This document shows, in pieces, positions 34,991-46,576 of a DNA stretch of 64,000 nucleotides. Position 1 is the stretch's first letter. Each line of letters starts with the position of its first letter. The stretch is from contig CP093830.1 in the NCBI GenBank assembly GCA_033063855.1, positions 8,370,854-8,434,853 on the forward strand, in the 5' to 3' direction. The position numbers and the translations under genes were made by a program. The notes under the pieces were generated by a model, which was not told where the DNA came from, did not search any database, and saw only the letters and a program-made list of their open reading frames with translations. Source of the stretch: Smittia aterrima. Taxonomy: Eukaryota; Arthropoda; Insecta; Diptera; Chironomidae.

Positions 34991-35148
34991 TTATAATTCA
35001 TCGTGTGTATAAGGCACTTCTTCTAGCTCAGTGACGCGACCCGTAAAGTAATCGATTCCCGTCGAGTTTGATCGTAAGGCGAATATAAATGGATGTTCCG
35101 CAATGAAGTCTCGATGCATGGGCAGACTTCGTTTCATGATTCTAACAG
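34991..35148 (-). CDS. serpin alternative terminal exon 1 (HDEL, dibasic P1)
   Basis: The terminal exon nearest the scaffold. It follows acceptor TTGCTAG and reads P7-P1 AVRIMKR, P1' Ser, then IAEHPFIF and the strand-5B motif YFTGRV. It extends to a C-terminal YTHDEL, a Golgi-to-ER retrieval signal. Lys-Arg at P2-P1 suggests a proprotein convertase target. Drosophila Spn42Da has a matching HDEL-ended convertase (furin) inhibitor isoform, so this is probably the ancestral exon. AATAAA lies 9 nt after the stop (34977-34982). Confidence 0.92.
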
Positions 35149-35297
35149 CTAGCAATAGGAAAATCGATTATGAGATTGAGACAAAAAGGAGAGACGAGGG
35201 AAAGATGCAAGCAAACAAAACCAAACCGTGAAGTACAGAACGTGAACAGAAAGTGAATTAAAACAGTAAAAGCTTGAGAAGAAAAAACTTGACGTAC

Positions 35298-38084
35298 CAG
35301 TAGCAGCAGCGGCTTCAGCTCCTTCTTCGTTAACTTCGATGAAAGCTTTGTGGACGACCTTGGAAACTTTAAGTTCCTCATCGGAATCTAACAATCCGCT
35401 GAAGTCAGCTCCGTTGCCGAACATTTTGTTCATGCCAAGCTAAGAAATCAAATCAATTAAATTTTTGTTAGATGACCAAAAAACTTTCTTACTTTTTTCA
35501 ATGGTTCGTTCAATTCGATGTCGAATTCGATCTTGAATTTGGGGATTTCAACGTTGACCTCTTGCGAGTACATCTTGGTTGACAAATCAGCGAGATCGAT
35601 CGTGTGCAATTTGGATTCCAATGCAGCCAAACCAGTTTTCTTGTTAGGCAAGATGATGAGCATGGAGATGTCGGAATCTTTGTAAGGCAACTCGATGGCG
35701 GTAGCATCCAAATTCTCAAGGAATCCATACTTGAAGTGCTTCTTCACTTTCATGAAATCAACTTCAACAGTGTCAACATCGTTGAGGTAGAATGGAGCTT
35801 TGAATGTATCATTTTTGTTGAACTGGTAAGTCCAGAATCCTTTGAAGTAGATCGCGTTAACGAGAACCATGCGAGTGTCGGAATCCAACATATCTGACTT
35901 AATCAAATCTTTGATCTTGTTGTTTGTGTTATCCTCAACCCAACCGTTGATTGTATTAGCTGAAGCTACGTTTTGTGAGAAGTCAAGAGATTGAGCTTCC
36001 GATGCGAAGCTTTTTGTAGCAACATCTTGGAAAGATTTCTTCACTGAATAATTTTTCATCACATAAACTTTGTTAGCTGCACATTCCGATAAAATAAAAA
36101 TAGAATTAGTATTAATCTTTTCGACAACGCCCACTCAAATTATTACCGATTTTCAATCCATTTGTTTTTTTGACATCAGCGGTGAAAGCTTCAAAGTTCT
36201 TAGCAATAGCCTCATCGGAGTAGCCGGCCGGGTATTTCAAACCTGACAACATTTCAGCTTTCGTGTCGCCATGAGCTCCAAACATGGCCAAGGTCACAGC
36301 AGATTGAATCGACGCAGGAGAAATAATGACATTGCCGGTCTTTCCTTCAATGGTTTTCTATTTAAAAAAGAGTTTCATTATTCAACGATTCGATGAAAAC
36401 AAATTAAGAATCTCCATACCTGATACAACTCAGCGGCAAAGGTGTTAGATGCCTTTGAGAATGTTTGGTCAACATTTGTAGGTGATGCCATTATAACGTT
36501 CAAAGTCAAAGCAAGAATGCAAACTGATGAAAATACTATGAAAGCAAACGAATTTATATTAGAAGAGAATCCACGAAAATTATTTCACAATGTTGCGGCT
36601 GTGTGAGCTCGTAATAATACGGAGAATGAGATGATTCTCCATGTAGTCACGCAGTGGCGATTCTAAATACTTTTCTCTTGTGTTTGTATCGCGTGTGAGT
36701 CACTTGCGATTACTTGGATTTTAATATTTTTAGTAAACATCAACTGGGTTTTGGCAATTAGCTCATCGCATTCTTGCTGAACATTGATTTTTCATTCGCT
36801 GTGTTTGTGTTTATCTTATCAGCACTTCTCGAAACTTTCCGAATAACAAGATTGCTTTATACTTCAAGTGACGATGTTTCAAATGACAAATAAAGTATTT
36901 ACAAATTATCTGTTGAACGAACCTGATAGTTTACGAACAAGGTAGTTTGTTGACGTTTCAGTTATTACTGAGAGATACATAAATTAAAGTTGAATAATGA
37001 AGTAATTTTAGAAAGTGAATGCGAGAGACGCCGCTAATGTTTTTATTATTTTTTAGAACACAAAAGTTTTGTAAAATTGAAAACGCTCGAACAACATTTT
37101 TGAAATCAACATTTTTCAACTGCTCATAATATTTGTTTAATTAGGTAATTCCTTTTCCACGTTTCAAGACTGCTCGCTAACAATCTAATCATTTCTGAGT
37201 TTCGACAATTTAATCTTGAACTCTTGACCTCAGAAGATAAGAGCCTTGGAAAATTATGCAATGACATTTAATTAATGACACATTTCTTTATAAATCATTT
37301 AATCAATTCTATTGAAATCCCTGCGATTGAAATCATTTCATTGAAACGAATTGATTGTCGTTCTGGGGAAACCCAGATATAAAAATATTTGTCGCTACTT
37401 TTCTGAGTAAACGCTCGGATTATCACGTTATTGGCGTTTTAATTTGCTTCCCCTGACGTGTGAAAGGTGTTTTTGTTATCCCGCTCAATCGTTTTTGCCC
37501 GCGTGTGTCGCACCACAAAAAGCAATTTCCAAAACAATATTGGACATAAAAATGAATCTGCGGTTTCGTGATTCATTGCCAATAAAAAAAGTTCTATTGT
37601 CAAGTTCATGATCTGTTGATCTCCTTTTTTTATATGAAATTTGAGATCATAAGGAAAAGGAAAACACTTGAAAGCTTTCACTGTCTCGTCGGATTTTCCC
37701 ACTTTTTTTTATGGTTTCTCAAAAGTATTATCGACTTATCACAACACAGAAATGCATTTCACATCAAGAAATTAAAAACCTTCCACAAACTTAGCTGCAA
37801 ATGTAAATGTTTAAGAGAGAATAATTTGCACTACCTGCGACAGTAAATCACGAAATCGATGTGAAATAAAATAAAAATTGAGCCGAAAAATCGAAAAAAT
37901 TTAATCGATAAGCGTAATTGTGATAAGAAAACTTGTCATTTCGACAAAGCTCCCACCTAGCACAAGATTATTTTTTTAAATCGATTCAGACTTTGTCTGA
38001 CGTTTCAGATAAGTTTTTAATTTCTTTAGAGATCACAAAATTTAAATATTTTGTAACTCAAACTTGCTTACTTTGGCTCTTCAT
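35298..38084 (-). CDS. serpin, constant exons 1-5 (scaffold up to the hinge)
   Basis: Five constant exons: 38072-38084, 36420-36523, 36147-36357, 35493-36076 and 35298-35439. All phases agree (1,0,1,0,1) and together give 351 codons plus one base. Exon 1 is a four-codon micro-exon (MKSQ) whose join to exon 2 creates a signal peptide, MKSQICILALTLNVIMA. Serpin landmarks are NAIYFKGFW (breach/shutter region), the central beta sheet and the hinge EEGAEAAAAT, whose small residues are what an inhibitory serpin needs for loop insertion. The exon ends ACT-G, so the reactive-centre loop and C-terminus must come from one of the downstream terminal exons. With any of them the protein is about 390 residues, normal for a serpin. 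The arrangement is that of Manduca serpin-1, Anopheles SRPN10 and Drosophila Spn42Da. An internal ATG in exon 2 (MASPTNV...) could give a cytoplasmic form. Confidence 0.96.
36524..38071 (-). other. serpin intron 1 (1.55 kb)
   Basis: The donor AAA/GTAAGC and acceptor TTTTCATCAG frame this intron. It is by far the longest intron of the scaffold and could hold an alternative promoter or first exon for the intracellular form starting at MASPTNV. I found no second signal-peptide exon in it by eye. Confidence 0.6.
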
Positions 38085-38170
38085 CTTTAATCACTTTTTT
38101 GAATCACAACAAATCACTTCACAACACTAAATCGCGCAATAAACTAACGATCGAGTAAACAAGGAATCTG

Positions 38171-38178
38171 TTTTTATA
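38171..38178 (-). promoter_or_regulatory. TATA box of the serpin gene
   Basis: TATAAAAA reads on the minus strand from 38178, 94 nt upstream of the MKSQ start codon. This places the transcription start near 38147 and leaves a short 5' UTR of about 60 nt. Confidence 0.55.
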
Positions 38179-38639
38179 CAAAATCCGAAATTTCCATATT
38201 GCCTTGCTTTGCTCCAACAACAAAAAAAGTTGCTTTAGTGTTGACGTGAGAGGATCGCATCAGACTGAATCTCAGAGCTTTATGTCTGATAAGGTGACTG
38301 AGAGTGAGTTGTGCAAGGGAAGTTCTGTGAATTGCATGAGATCTTTAACGAAAGACGGAAAAGTCTTTGAATATTTAATAACGAATTTCAAGAAAATTAT
38401 TTTTAGCTTAGATACGAAAATCCAATCAAAGGAAAATGACGCAAATTTGATGGGACATTGATTTTATTTTTATCGTTATTAAAATGTTTCAAAAGAAAAA
38501 TTTCAAAGGTCAATAATCTAAAATCGATTAAGTTGAAGAGGATTGAAGAGTTGCATAAGACCATCAAATGGTTCACTTTTTATAAATTATCCCAGAAGAT
38601 TTGTTAGAATTGATTGTTGTCTTCATCGCAGATTGGAAA

Positions 38640-39928
38640 TTATTTCTTCCCATAATGCGATCCTTTCGCCGTTTTCGTTTGACGAATAATGTTTTGCATC
38701 ATGATGTAGACTACGAAGAAAAAGTATTTTTAAAGATAATTTTACAATCAAATCTTTTCTGCTTACAAAGGGCGATGATCCCGGCGCTCATTGAGAGAAG
38801 AAATACAAATCGGCCAGCAAGAATCAAGTTGGTTGCGTACCAAAGAGTAAACGCAATATTCAACGCTGACCAGAATAACGTGTTGACCATAACTCCCAGT
38901 CTTGCTTTCATCTTAATACCAGCCACGGGCTTCTGTCCACGGCCTTCGTAGAAGTTTCCATGTTTAAGGAAACTCTCATGAATGTCATCTTTCTCTTGAT
39001 ACATCTCTTGAAGGTAATCAGGAGTCATTTTCACACTTGACATTGGTATCCGATCTATGTAGACATGAGCAACTACTTTCTCGCCTCGTAACAAGTTTGC
39101 CAACGTAGGTTCAACCTTCGCGTTTGGATCAAACGTTAACTGAAGGTTTAGAACTGATAAGTTTTTGTACTGATGCATTATTGGTAAACAGGTTTGGAAA
39201 CCTTTAGCTCGCGGGATTAAATGATGTTTAAGTGGAACCATGTTCCTTTCCATCGCGAACTTCACAGACGCGTCATGTTTTTCTTTGGTGAAACGAGTTC
39301 CCTCTGCTGTCATAACAGTCCAAGAGGGATCAGGGTATTGGAGAATGTCATTCATTCCCTCTTCAATCACAACCTTATCCTTATCAAAAGATCTAGCTAA
39401 GAAGATATGCTCGGCAAAGCCAAAGAACCATCCGGCGATGGGAATGTATTTGATAACGTTTTTGATAAAGCCTCTGGCATTTCCAAGGCAACCGAACTTC
39501 TCAATCAAAAGCCATCCAACTAACCAATCAATCTCATAGCCGTGGTTCATAAGAGTAAAGTGGTGTTCCTTCCCGAGCAGCTCGAAGACATCTTTCTTGC
39601 AGTAGATGATGAGTTCCGAGCCCGACCACCAGTCAATAATAAACACACATTCTAAAATTGGTAATACAACAGTCATTAATGAATAATCGATGTGAGTCGT
39701 GGTGCGGGTCGATAAAAAAAGGTAAAATTAGACAAACTTACGTGCGAGCCAAGTCCAGCTAACGTAATACATCAACTGATGGAATAATCTCTTGTTGACG
39801 GGCTTCACAAGGACGTGAAGTAGCACTTGAACAACATTGACGATTGCACCAGACGTAAGCACTGTACTCGCGATAAACAAATGAGAAACGATATTTCGTT
39901 TAATTGCTCTCGTTAATCCGTTCGCCAT
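38640..39928 (-). CDS. 1-acylglycerol-3-phosphate acyltransferase (AGPAT3/4-like)
   Basis: Three exons: 39742-39928, 38767-39651 and 38640-38710, all joined in phase 1, giving 380 residues. The enzyme transfers an acyl group to lysophosphatidic acid, making phosphatidic acid in the ER membrane for phospholipid and triglyceride synthesis. It has N-terminal hydrophobic segments, the acyltransferase box I NHxxxxD as NHGYEID (about residue 98), box III EGTRF (about 178), and two membrane spans near the C-terminus. The small last exon was found by matching donor CTTT/GTAAGC with acceptor TTCTTCGTAG. It gives a C-terminus FYIMMQ...KGSHYGKK of the kind seen in AGPAT3/4/5. Length agrees with that subfamily. 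Which Agpat paralogue it matches is undecided. Confidence 0.93.
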
Positions 39929-41590
39929 TTAGTTCCGTTCTCTTCAAGAGTGCGACGTATAATGATGACAAGCGAGTCTCTCGCTGATATTTTCGTCGTC
40001 GTCGTCGCTCAAAGCCAACTCGCGAAACAAAAAAAAGAAACAAAATGTTTTAAAACTTCTCACATTGAATAGAAATATTTATAAAAACACCTTTTCCTTA
40101 CGCGCGAGAGCTGAGACTATGAAGGGTAAATTGCACAAGCAATATTTCTCTCGACTGCGCTAGTATATCGCACACACACGATTAAACAAACGCCGGCGAT
40201 ATAATCAGAGCTGTATGCGGCCTTTCATAACACTCTTCAATCTTCCTCTAATGCAGCACCTGGAAACATGTTAGAAATTTCTCTTTCGCAATTGCGCAAT
40301 CGCGGAACCTCTCGATTATCACACAAATGGAACGTTGCTCTCTTCTCGCTCCATGCTGTTGCCCTGTACAAACACCAAGCATTTCATTGATAAATGCTCG
40401 ACGTAATTGCGAGCAAATGAATAAGTAGACAAAACATATAATAAATTATTAACGAGTATCAGATGAGACAATTGTCGACTCGATCACGGAAGCACCACCT
40501 GCTAACCTTACATCAGAAAGTAGATAACAAGTTTCGTTTCAATTTTTCAAAATTTAATCATCTTGATCATGTTTCTTTTATTTTCAATTTTCTTCTTCGT
40601 CTTGGATTAGATTTTCTTTTTTTAATGCGTCAAAATATAACTTTGTGTCATTTTACTTTGAATTAGTAATTTTACTTACAAACTTCGTGGATCCGAATTC
40701 ACTTTCCTTCTTTGTGTATAAATATTCTTTTATGAAGTGTACACATTTCGTTTCTCCACAAAGAAAATACTTGAATAGACTTCATTCAAACTGTCACGCT
40801 ACGTCGTCCACGACTGAAGATTTCTTTAATTAATTTAATTTCTCAATATTTTTTTTTCCTTTCAAATATAAAGATTAAATTTTCTTTGTCTCATCTCTTT
40901 TACAACTTTTTACTTCGTCGTCAACGTATCGAAGATATGATAAAGATCATTTCCATCAATTAATAACATTTTTCCTAAAGACGAAGGGGCTTCGTCCGAA
41001 AACTGCATCACGAATTCCAAGCTCCAAGCTCTTTCATTCAATTTTGTTTAATAAACTCCGAATTTTCTTGGAAAATGTCCTGACATAATTAACGAACGCC
41101 CTCCGTGGAAGATTTCAATAACTTGTTTTGTCAGCTTTTGTAGAATCTTAAAAAGAACTTTCACACTATTCCTAAAGTTGCGTCTTGGGGGCGCAGCGGA
41201 AAATTCAAAAATCTCACGACTAGAAATCTTGTTTTAAAATCATTTTTGCGCATTCTTTAAGAAAGAAGTTTGAGGTGATTCGAGGGAAAACCTTTCCTTT
41301 AATAACAAGCGACGGCCCACTTTTCAATTAATCCAATGAAATTTACTTTAATTTCAATAGCAAATCATACAAATGTGCTCCAATCAACAGTTTTTAAAAT
41401 ATAACAACATCGTTATCACAGTATCCGTCTGAGGGAGAGAGGATGAAGCCTTTTTTTTTTGTTGTTCTTCTTTTTGAAATATTCTTAAGCGCGGCGCTTG
41501 AAATCGAAACAATTTTATCAAGTGGACCGACCACAAAACGACTAAACGAGAAAATGAACAACCTTAAAATTTCGTTGCTTGCTCCGAATC
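39929..41590. other. intergenic, 1.66 kb
   Basis: This holds the 5' flank of the acyltransferase (no clear TATA box) and the 3' flank of tamozhennic. No open frame with support was seen. Confidence 0.5.
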
Positions 41591-43824
41591 TCAAACACAC
41601 GTCGCAGTTGCTGGATTCTTGTCAGCATCAAGGAAAAAGTCTTTGCTCTTGCTGCACATTTCACAAATCTTCTTCGCGTCGGGATTAAGGAAAGTGCAGA
41701 AACGACAGCTCCATTCACCGGGTGGTACAACGATCTGAGGCTGCTGTGGCAGCTTGTGCTTTTGAGTGCTGCTATTGCTTCGATTACTCGTTTCCAGCAC
41801 AGACGACGTTCGCTTGTGTTCATGATTACTGACTTCCGCTGCAGTTGACACAGACTTAGTTCGCGATTTAGTTTGTACTGATGTGGTGTGATTGCCGGAT
41901 GACGATCGCATTGACGTCTCAGGCATACGATGGGCGACTCCATTACTTTTATGATGATGCTTCGGCGGGCCATGTCCATTTGAAGTCAGTTTAAGATTCT
42001 CCAATTGTAGCTCAGCTGCAACTTTGTCGTCATGATTGCCAACAATGTTTTTCGAATGTGTCTCTTTCTCAAGATTCTGAAAAACGTGATCCCATTGCTG
42101 ATAGTTTCCATATCCTTCTCTCGACTTTACATCATTGCCAGGAGTCAGAACCTTGCCATGCTTAAGTGCACGCAGTTCATTAAGATTCAATTCAGGTTCA
42201 AATTCAAGACTATCAGATGTGCTCAATGTACTTTTCTTAAGACTGCTACGAAGTTTCACTTCAGTCGGTTTCGATCGTGACGTATTATCGCTGCCAAACG
42301 AAATCAATTCATTCTCCATTATTGCGGGCGACGATGAGTCTGAGAACTCATATGCTTTCGATTGATAATCATTGACGGGAGTCGGGAGTTGTTGCATCAT
42401 CATTTGTTGATGATAATAATCGTTATTGGCGTTGTGCATTGGCCGCTGATAATGATTGTGCATGCCAGTTGGTTCAGGTGTTGCGAAGTATTGCTCCGGC
42501 GTCATATGATGACCTAAATTTGATGATAAATTGTAAGGTAAGGGACTGCGCGCATTTGGTTGATTGTAAGGATGATTAAATGCAATCGAATCAATGCAAT
42601 CAAAAGGTGCCATCGTTTGTTGCTGCTGCTGCTGAAGTGATGGTGATAAATTGTGATGCATTTTATAGTTCTGATCTAATGAGAGACGATGGTGATTCAT
42701 TCCATTAGGCGGTAGCTTCCCATCATACTGATCGAGCGACTTTGAATGCGGCAGATTATGCTGCGGCTGATAGAAATTGCTCGGTTGTGCAAAGTTGTTC
42801 TGCATATGAACAGAGCAGGGCTGATTGTAGGCTTGCGGGTTGTAGTAAGAATTTGGTGGAGCTTGATTGTGATTAAATGGATGGACGCTACAATGTGAAT
42901 TGCACATTGGAGGAAGCTGTTGCTGAAAATGCTGATGATGAGATGATGAAGCTGGAGGCAAAGGCGGTGCAGGAATAGCAAATGGATCTAAAAATGTATA
43001 ACGAAAAAACGTATAAGAAATTGAAATAAAAGAAACTAGCGTGTACGAATGGTGTTTCATGTGAAAACAAAGCGAGAAACTGTGAAATTACCTTTGCGCA
43101 ACATGTGATTGTGGCGTGATTGGATCATTTGCGAGAGGCCTTTGATTGATTGCGAGGAGTCGCCAATATGACACTCTCGAAAATTAAAGATCTCAAGCCA
43201 CGAAGTTGCCAATCCCATCGACGACAGTTCTGCATTCACTTGCTTCATAATTTGACACTCGACGAAAGCTGTCAGAGCATCTCGACTAACATTAGTGACT
43301 TGATCTGGACAAATGGGTCCATCAAGAACCAGAGTGTGATTTGGCATGAGCTTGTAGCCCATTGCAATAAACAATTTCTCAGCGTCCATTAAATTATTCT
43401 TGATCTCGTGCTGATAGAATCCCGAGTACATCTAAAAGAACAAATAAACAAGAGTGAGTCAGCGAAAACGATTCAATTAAGTCTTGTGTGATCTTTTCAC
43501 CTTGATGACGCGATATTCTTTTCTCCACGGTTTTGTAAACAGATTATTAGCGTAGTGACTAATTGACTCGAACCCATCAGCGCCTTTAAAAGCTGAGAAT
43601 TCTTTCATGTGCATGACACTCTTTCTTAGGACATGCTCGGTCTCTGGCAGAAAGAACTTTCTTTCTAGTGAGACGACACTGATGTATTCCTTCAATCGGC
43701 CTTCAAGCAACTTCCTTTCGTCGATCTTCTTCATACTTTCTTCGGTTTCCAAGTATCGCCAGTGAATATCAAGAATTTCCTTCCAAAGCTCCTCGAGCGG
43801 ATCCCTTCCATAATTATTAGTCAT
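41591..43824 (-). CDS. tamo: tamozhennic (SPATA2-like PUB domain, RanBP2 zinc finger)
   Basis: Three exons: 43501-43824, 43092-43431 and 41591-42987, giving 686 residues. The N-terminal about 220 residues match the PUB-type helical domain of Tamozhennic/SPATA2 (WRKEYRVIK, YSGFYQHEI, MGYKLMPNHTLVLDGPICPDQV, WLEIFNFRECHIGD). The middle is low complexity, rich in His, Gln, Asn and Pro. The C-terminus has one RanBP2-type zinc finger, PPGEWSCRFCTFLNP then CEMCSKSK, with four cysteines. In Drosophila, tamo controls nuclear import of the NF-kB factor Dorsal; vertebrate SPATA2 links CYLD to LUBAC, so a role in NF-kB/ubiquitin signalling is inferred. The domain order and length fit the family. The start ATG at 43824 is the first in the frame. 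Confidence 0.88.
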
Positions 43825-45237
43825 GTCTTCTTATCAGCTTGCCGTCTTCCTTCTCTCTAATCTTATCTGTGAATTAAAAACGTGAGGAGCTGTTCACTTT
43901 TCGCGTAGAAAATTGTTATTGCGGAAGCTTGAGATGAAACCAATAAGATCGCATGAACGATTCAAGGACAACTCAGCTAACAAATAAGATTTATTTAGAT
44001 TCTAGGTAAGAGAACAGACCCTAAGCTCAATTGGAATGAGCGCGACGAACAAAGTTTGCAATGAATCATCATCGGAAATCGATGTGAAGCAGAAAATATG
44101 TCGAATTAATTATGAATTCGCAAGCTCATAATTGGGCATGTGAATCGATTTCTAAGCGAGCTCAACTGGGATATATGAAGAGACACTTCAAGAAGAGGAA
44201 TTTGGATTCAGTGCTGGTTTGTTTTTGTTGCTATTTTTAGATTTTTTCATAACTTCGCAGATACTTGCGAAGAGAATGAATGTGACAACACGCACTAACG
44301 ATGACACATAGAATCTTTTGCGGTTTTTTCAACCCGGAAGTGGTCTGCAATCTACTTGAATAACAATTGAAATGCGATATTTCTTAAAATTTGCTCTCGA
44401 GAAAAAAAAACACTTTTTGCTTACAATTTTCTGAAGAATTCCACCCTTCACAGATTAACAATAAAACACTTAAACGAACTGCATAGTTTTCCGTGCATTT
44501 ATCTTTTCGTTTCCTATTATTTTTCCTGAAAATTTGTAATTTCTTGAAAAAAATTATTCTGAACAATTCAAATGTTCTTCTAAGAAAGCAATTCAAATGT
44601 TTTACCCGGAGCTTACGAAGTGACTCAAACATAATTTTAATGCGCAAAATTACAAATTCTTTTGATTTTTTTGAAAAGCTTAATTAGGACTCCTTATTAA
44701 TACTAAATTGTTAAGCTGTCAATAATTGATGATCCAAAGTATGTTACGAATAAGAACTTGGCTCATTTGCTTCGATAAAAGTGTTTATAAAGTAACTGAT
44801 CATGGACTCGTGTTGATAACATTTCGCCTCGAAATTTCAAATTATACATTGCGTGCAATCATCGTAATCTCTTTGTAATTCAAGAAGAGTCTCTTGCAAT
44901 TTAAATTTACATGCTCATGTTCTCTTTGTAATTCAAAATGAAGTCCATCGAGTTGACTCAATCTCCAAAATTTCGTGTCGTTGACATTCGCAATCAACGT
45001 TTCTCGTTTCTCTAAACCAAACAGTGTAACTCGCAACAATAAATTCTTTCACTAATTTCCGTTTAGTTTTTTTAAAATCTCGCGTGACCATTGATGTAAT
45101 AAAGTTTGTTTATGTTACGTGATTCGCTTGTCGCTTGCGATCAACATACAACGGAACATTATGCAATGCAGTAACAAAGAGCAGTCGATGACAGGCCCGA
45201 AAATTCTAATATTTTCCGTTAGTTGGCACTTCATCTG
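43825..45237. other. intergenic, 1.4 kb, nothing recognised
   Basis: Upstream regions of tamozhennic (-) and of the NPC2-like gene (+), which are divergent. Only short frames without support are present. Confidence 0.5.
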
Positions 45238-45279
45238 TATAAATTAAGCGACAATCATCAGCTTAGCCCACACATCAAG
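45238..45279 (+). promoter_or_regulatory. TATA box, initiator and probable 5' UTR exon of the NPC2-like gene at 45642
   Basis: TATAAA at 45238-45243 is followed by an ATCAGC initiator-like motif near 45260. A CAAG/GTAAAC donor stands at 45279, and a pyrimidine-rich acceptor (TTTTTCTAG) lies at about 45608-45616, just before the start codon. A 5' UTR intron of about 0.34 kb is therefore likely. Confidence 0.4.
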
Positions 45280-45641
45280 GTAAACGTGTTTGCAGTTGAG
45301 TAAAGAAGAGAGTGAGTGAGGGAGAAAGAGCTGCCGCCTGGAAATATTGTGTGTAGATTTTCTTATTCCAATCATTCAGTATTATTTAACAGCTCCATTA
45401 AGTCGGTCCACTCGCTTAAGTCACAACTCCGATGTAAGTCGAACGCGTAAAAAGTTTAAATTTGTGTTTTCTTTTCGCTTTCTGTTACTGCAACTGACTT
45501 TCGCTTTCATTTATTCTAAGCTCTTTTTAACGAAGCAAAAGCACCACGAAGCTTTGTTCACTGTGATATCGAATCGAGTAACTGATTGCAACATCTTTCC
45601 TAGTTTATTTTTCTAGACCACAAACACACAAATTAAAAGTC

Positions 45642-46576
45642 ATGAAGAAGACAGCTTTGCTTCTAATTTTGGGTTACTTGGCCATCACCTGCGAAGCTCA
45701 AACAAAGACACGACAATGCAAAGGTAAATGTGAACGAAAAACAAAGTGAAAAAGCTGTTTGATAACTTCGCGTGAAACCGCTTACGTCAACTTACACTCT
45801 CACAAGCTCAGATGCATTTTTTTCGCGAAAAAAGCTGAAATTTTCAAAACATCACTCGTCAGACAGTTTGCTCGTTCTGAGGAGTTAAACTTCAACGCGT
45901 GCGAAAACAACTGCTATGAATGTTTAATAAGCTGTACTTGAAATAATTGACTCCATTCGAGCAGATCAACAAAGTTCTTGAGTTGTTGAAGTACAGCTTC
46001 ATTTCTCGATCTTAATCAAAGGTCGTTCCGGTTTTGCTATGACGTTGGCAATTTCGCTGACGTTCTTCTGGATAAACAAATTAATTATTTGAAGAACTGG
46101 AAATATTTTGAATAATTTTTTGTTCCTCAGGCTTTCGACAACTAAAGACAGATGAGGTATCAGTTTCAAATTGCCAAGGTGGTGTTTGTAAACTCAAAAG
46201 AAGGACTGACGCTACAATCACATTAAAGTTCAAGGCTCCGGAAGACAGTAAGACAAGAAAATCATTTTCTTCCTTAGAAAATTTTCTTAAGAAAAGTTTA
46301 ATTTCAGTTAAAGATCTTACAACAAGTGTTCAAGCAACAATTGGAGGCTTCCCATTCCCGTTCGTTGGAGTTGATGGCGTCTCAGGCTGTGGAAATATCT
46401 TTGACGAGGCTGGAAAGAAAGTCGGATGTCCTTTGAAGAAAGGAAAAACTTACATCTACAAAAACTCATTTAGAGTTCAAGAAATCTATCCAAGAATTCA
46501 AGTTCTCGTCCATTGGGCACTAAAAGCAGGAAACAAAGACATCATGTGCTTTGAAATCGACGCGAGAATCACTTAG
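45642..46576 (+). CDS. NPC2-like ML-domain lipid-binding protein
   Basis: Three exons: 45642-45723, 46131-46247 and 46308-46576 (phases 1 and 1), giving 155 residues. A signal peptide (MKKTALLLILGYLAITCEA) precedes an ML/NPC2 beta-sandwich. It shows SNCQGGVCKLKRRTDATITLKF and the GCGNIF...GCPLKKGKTYIYKNSF block typical of NPC2 proteins, ending VHWALKAGNKDIMCFEIDA. Such secreted proteins bind sterols, fatty acids or bacterial lipids. In insects the family is expanded and includes immune and chemosensory members. It is the first of a run of small secreted proteins and is read in the same direction as the SVWC gene that follows. AATAAA lies about 58 nt after the stop. Confidence 0.92.

Noticed and set aside
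38711..38766. Direct continuation of the acyltransferase frame (GIIALCKQKRFDCK...)
   Set aside because: This reads through a donor (GTAAGC). The spliced last exon at 38640-38710 gives the C-terminus expected for the family.
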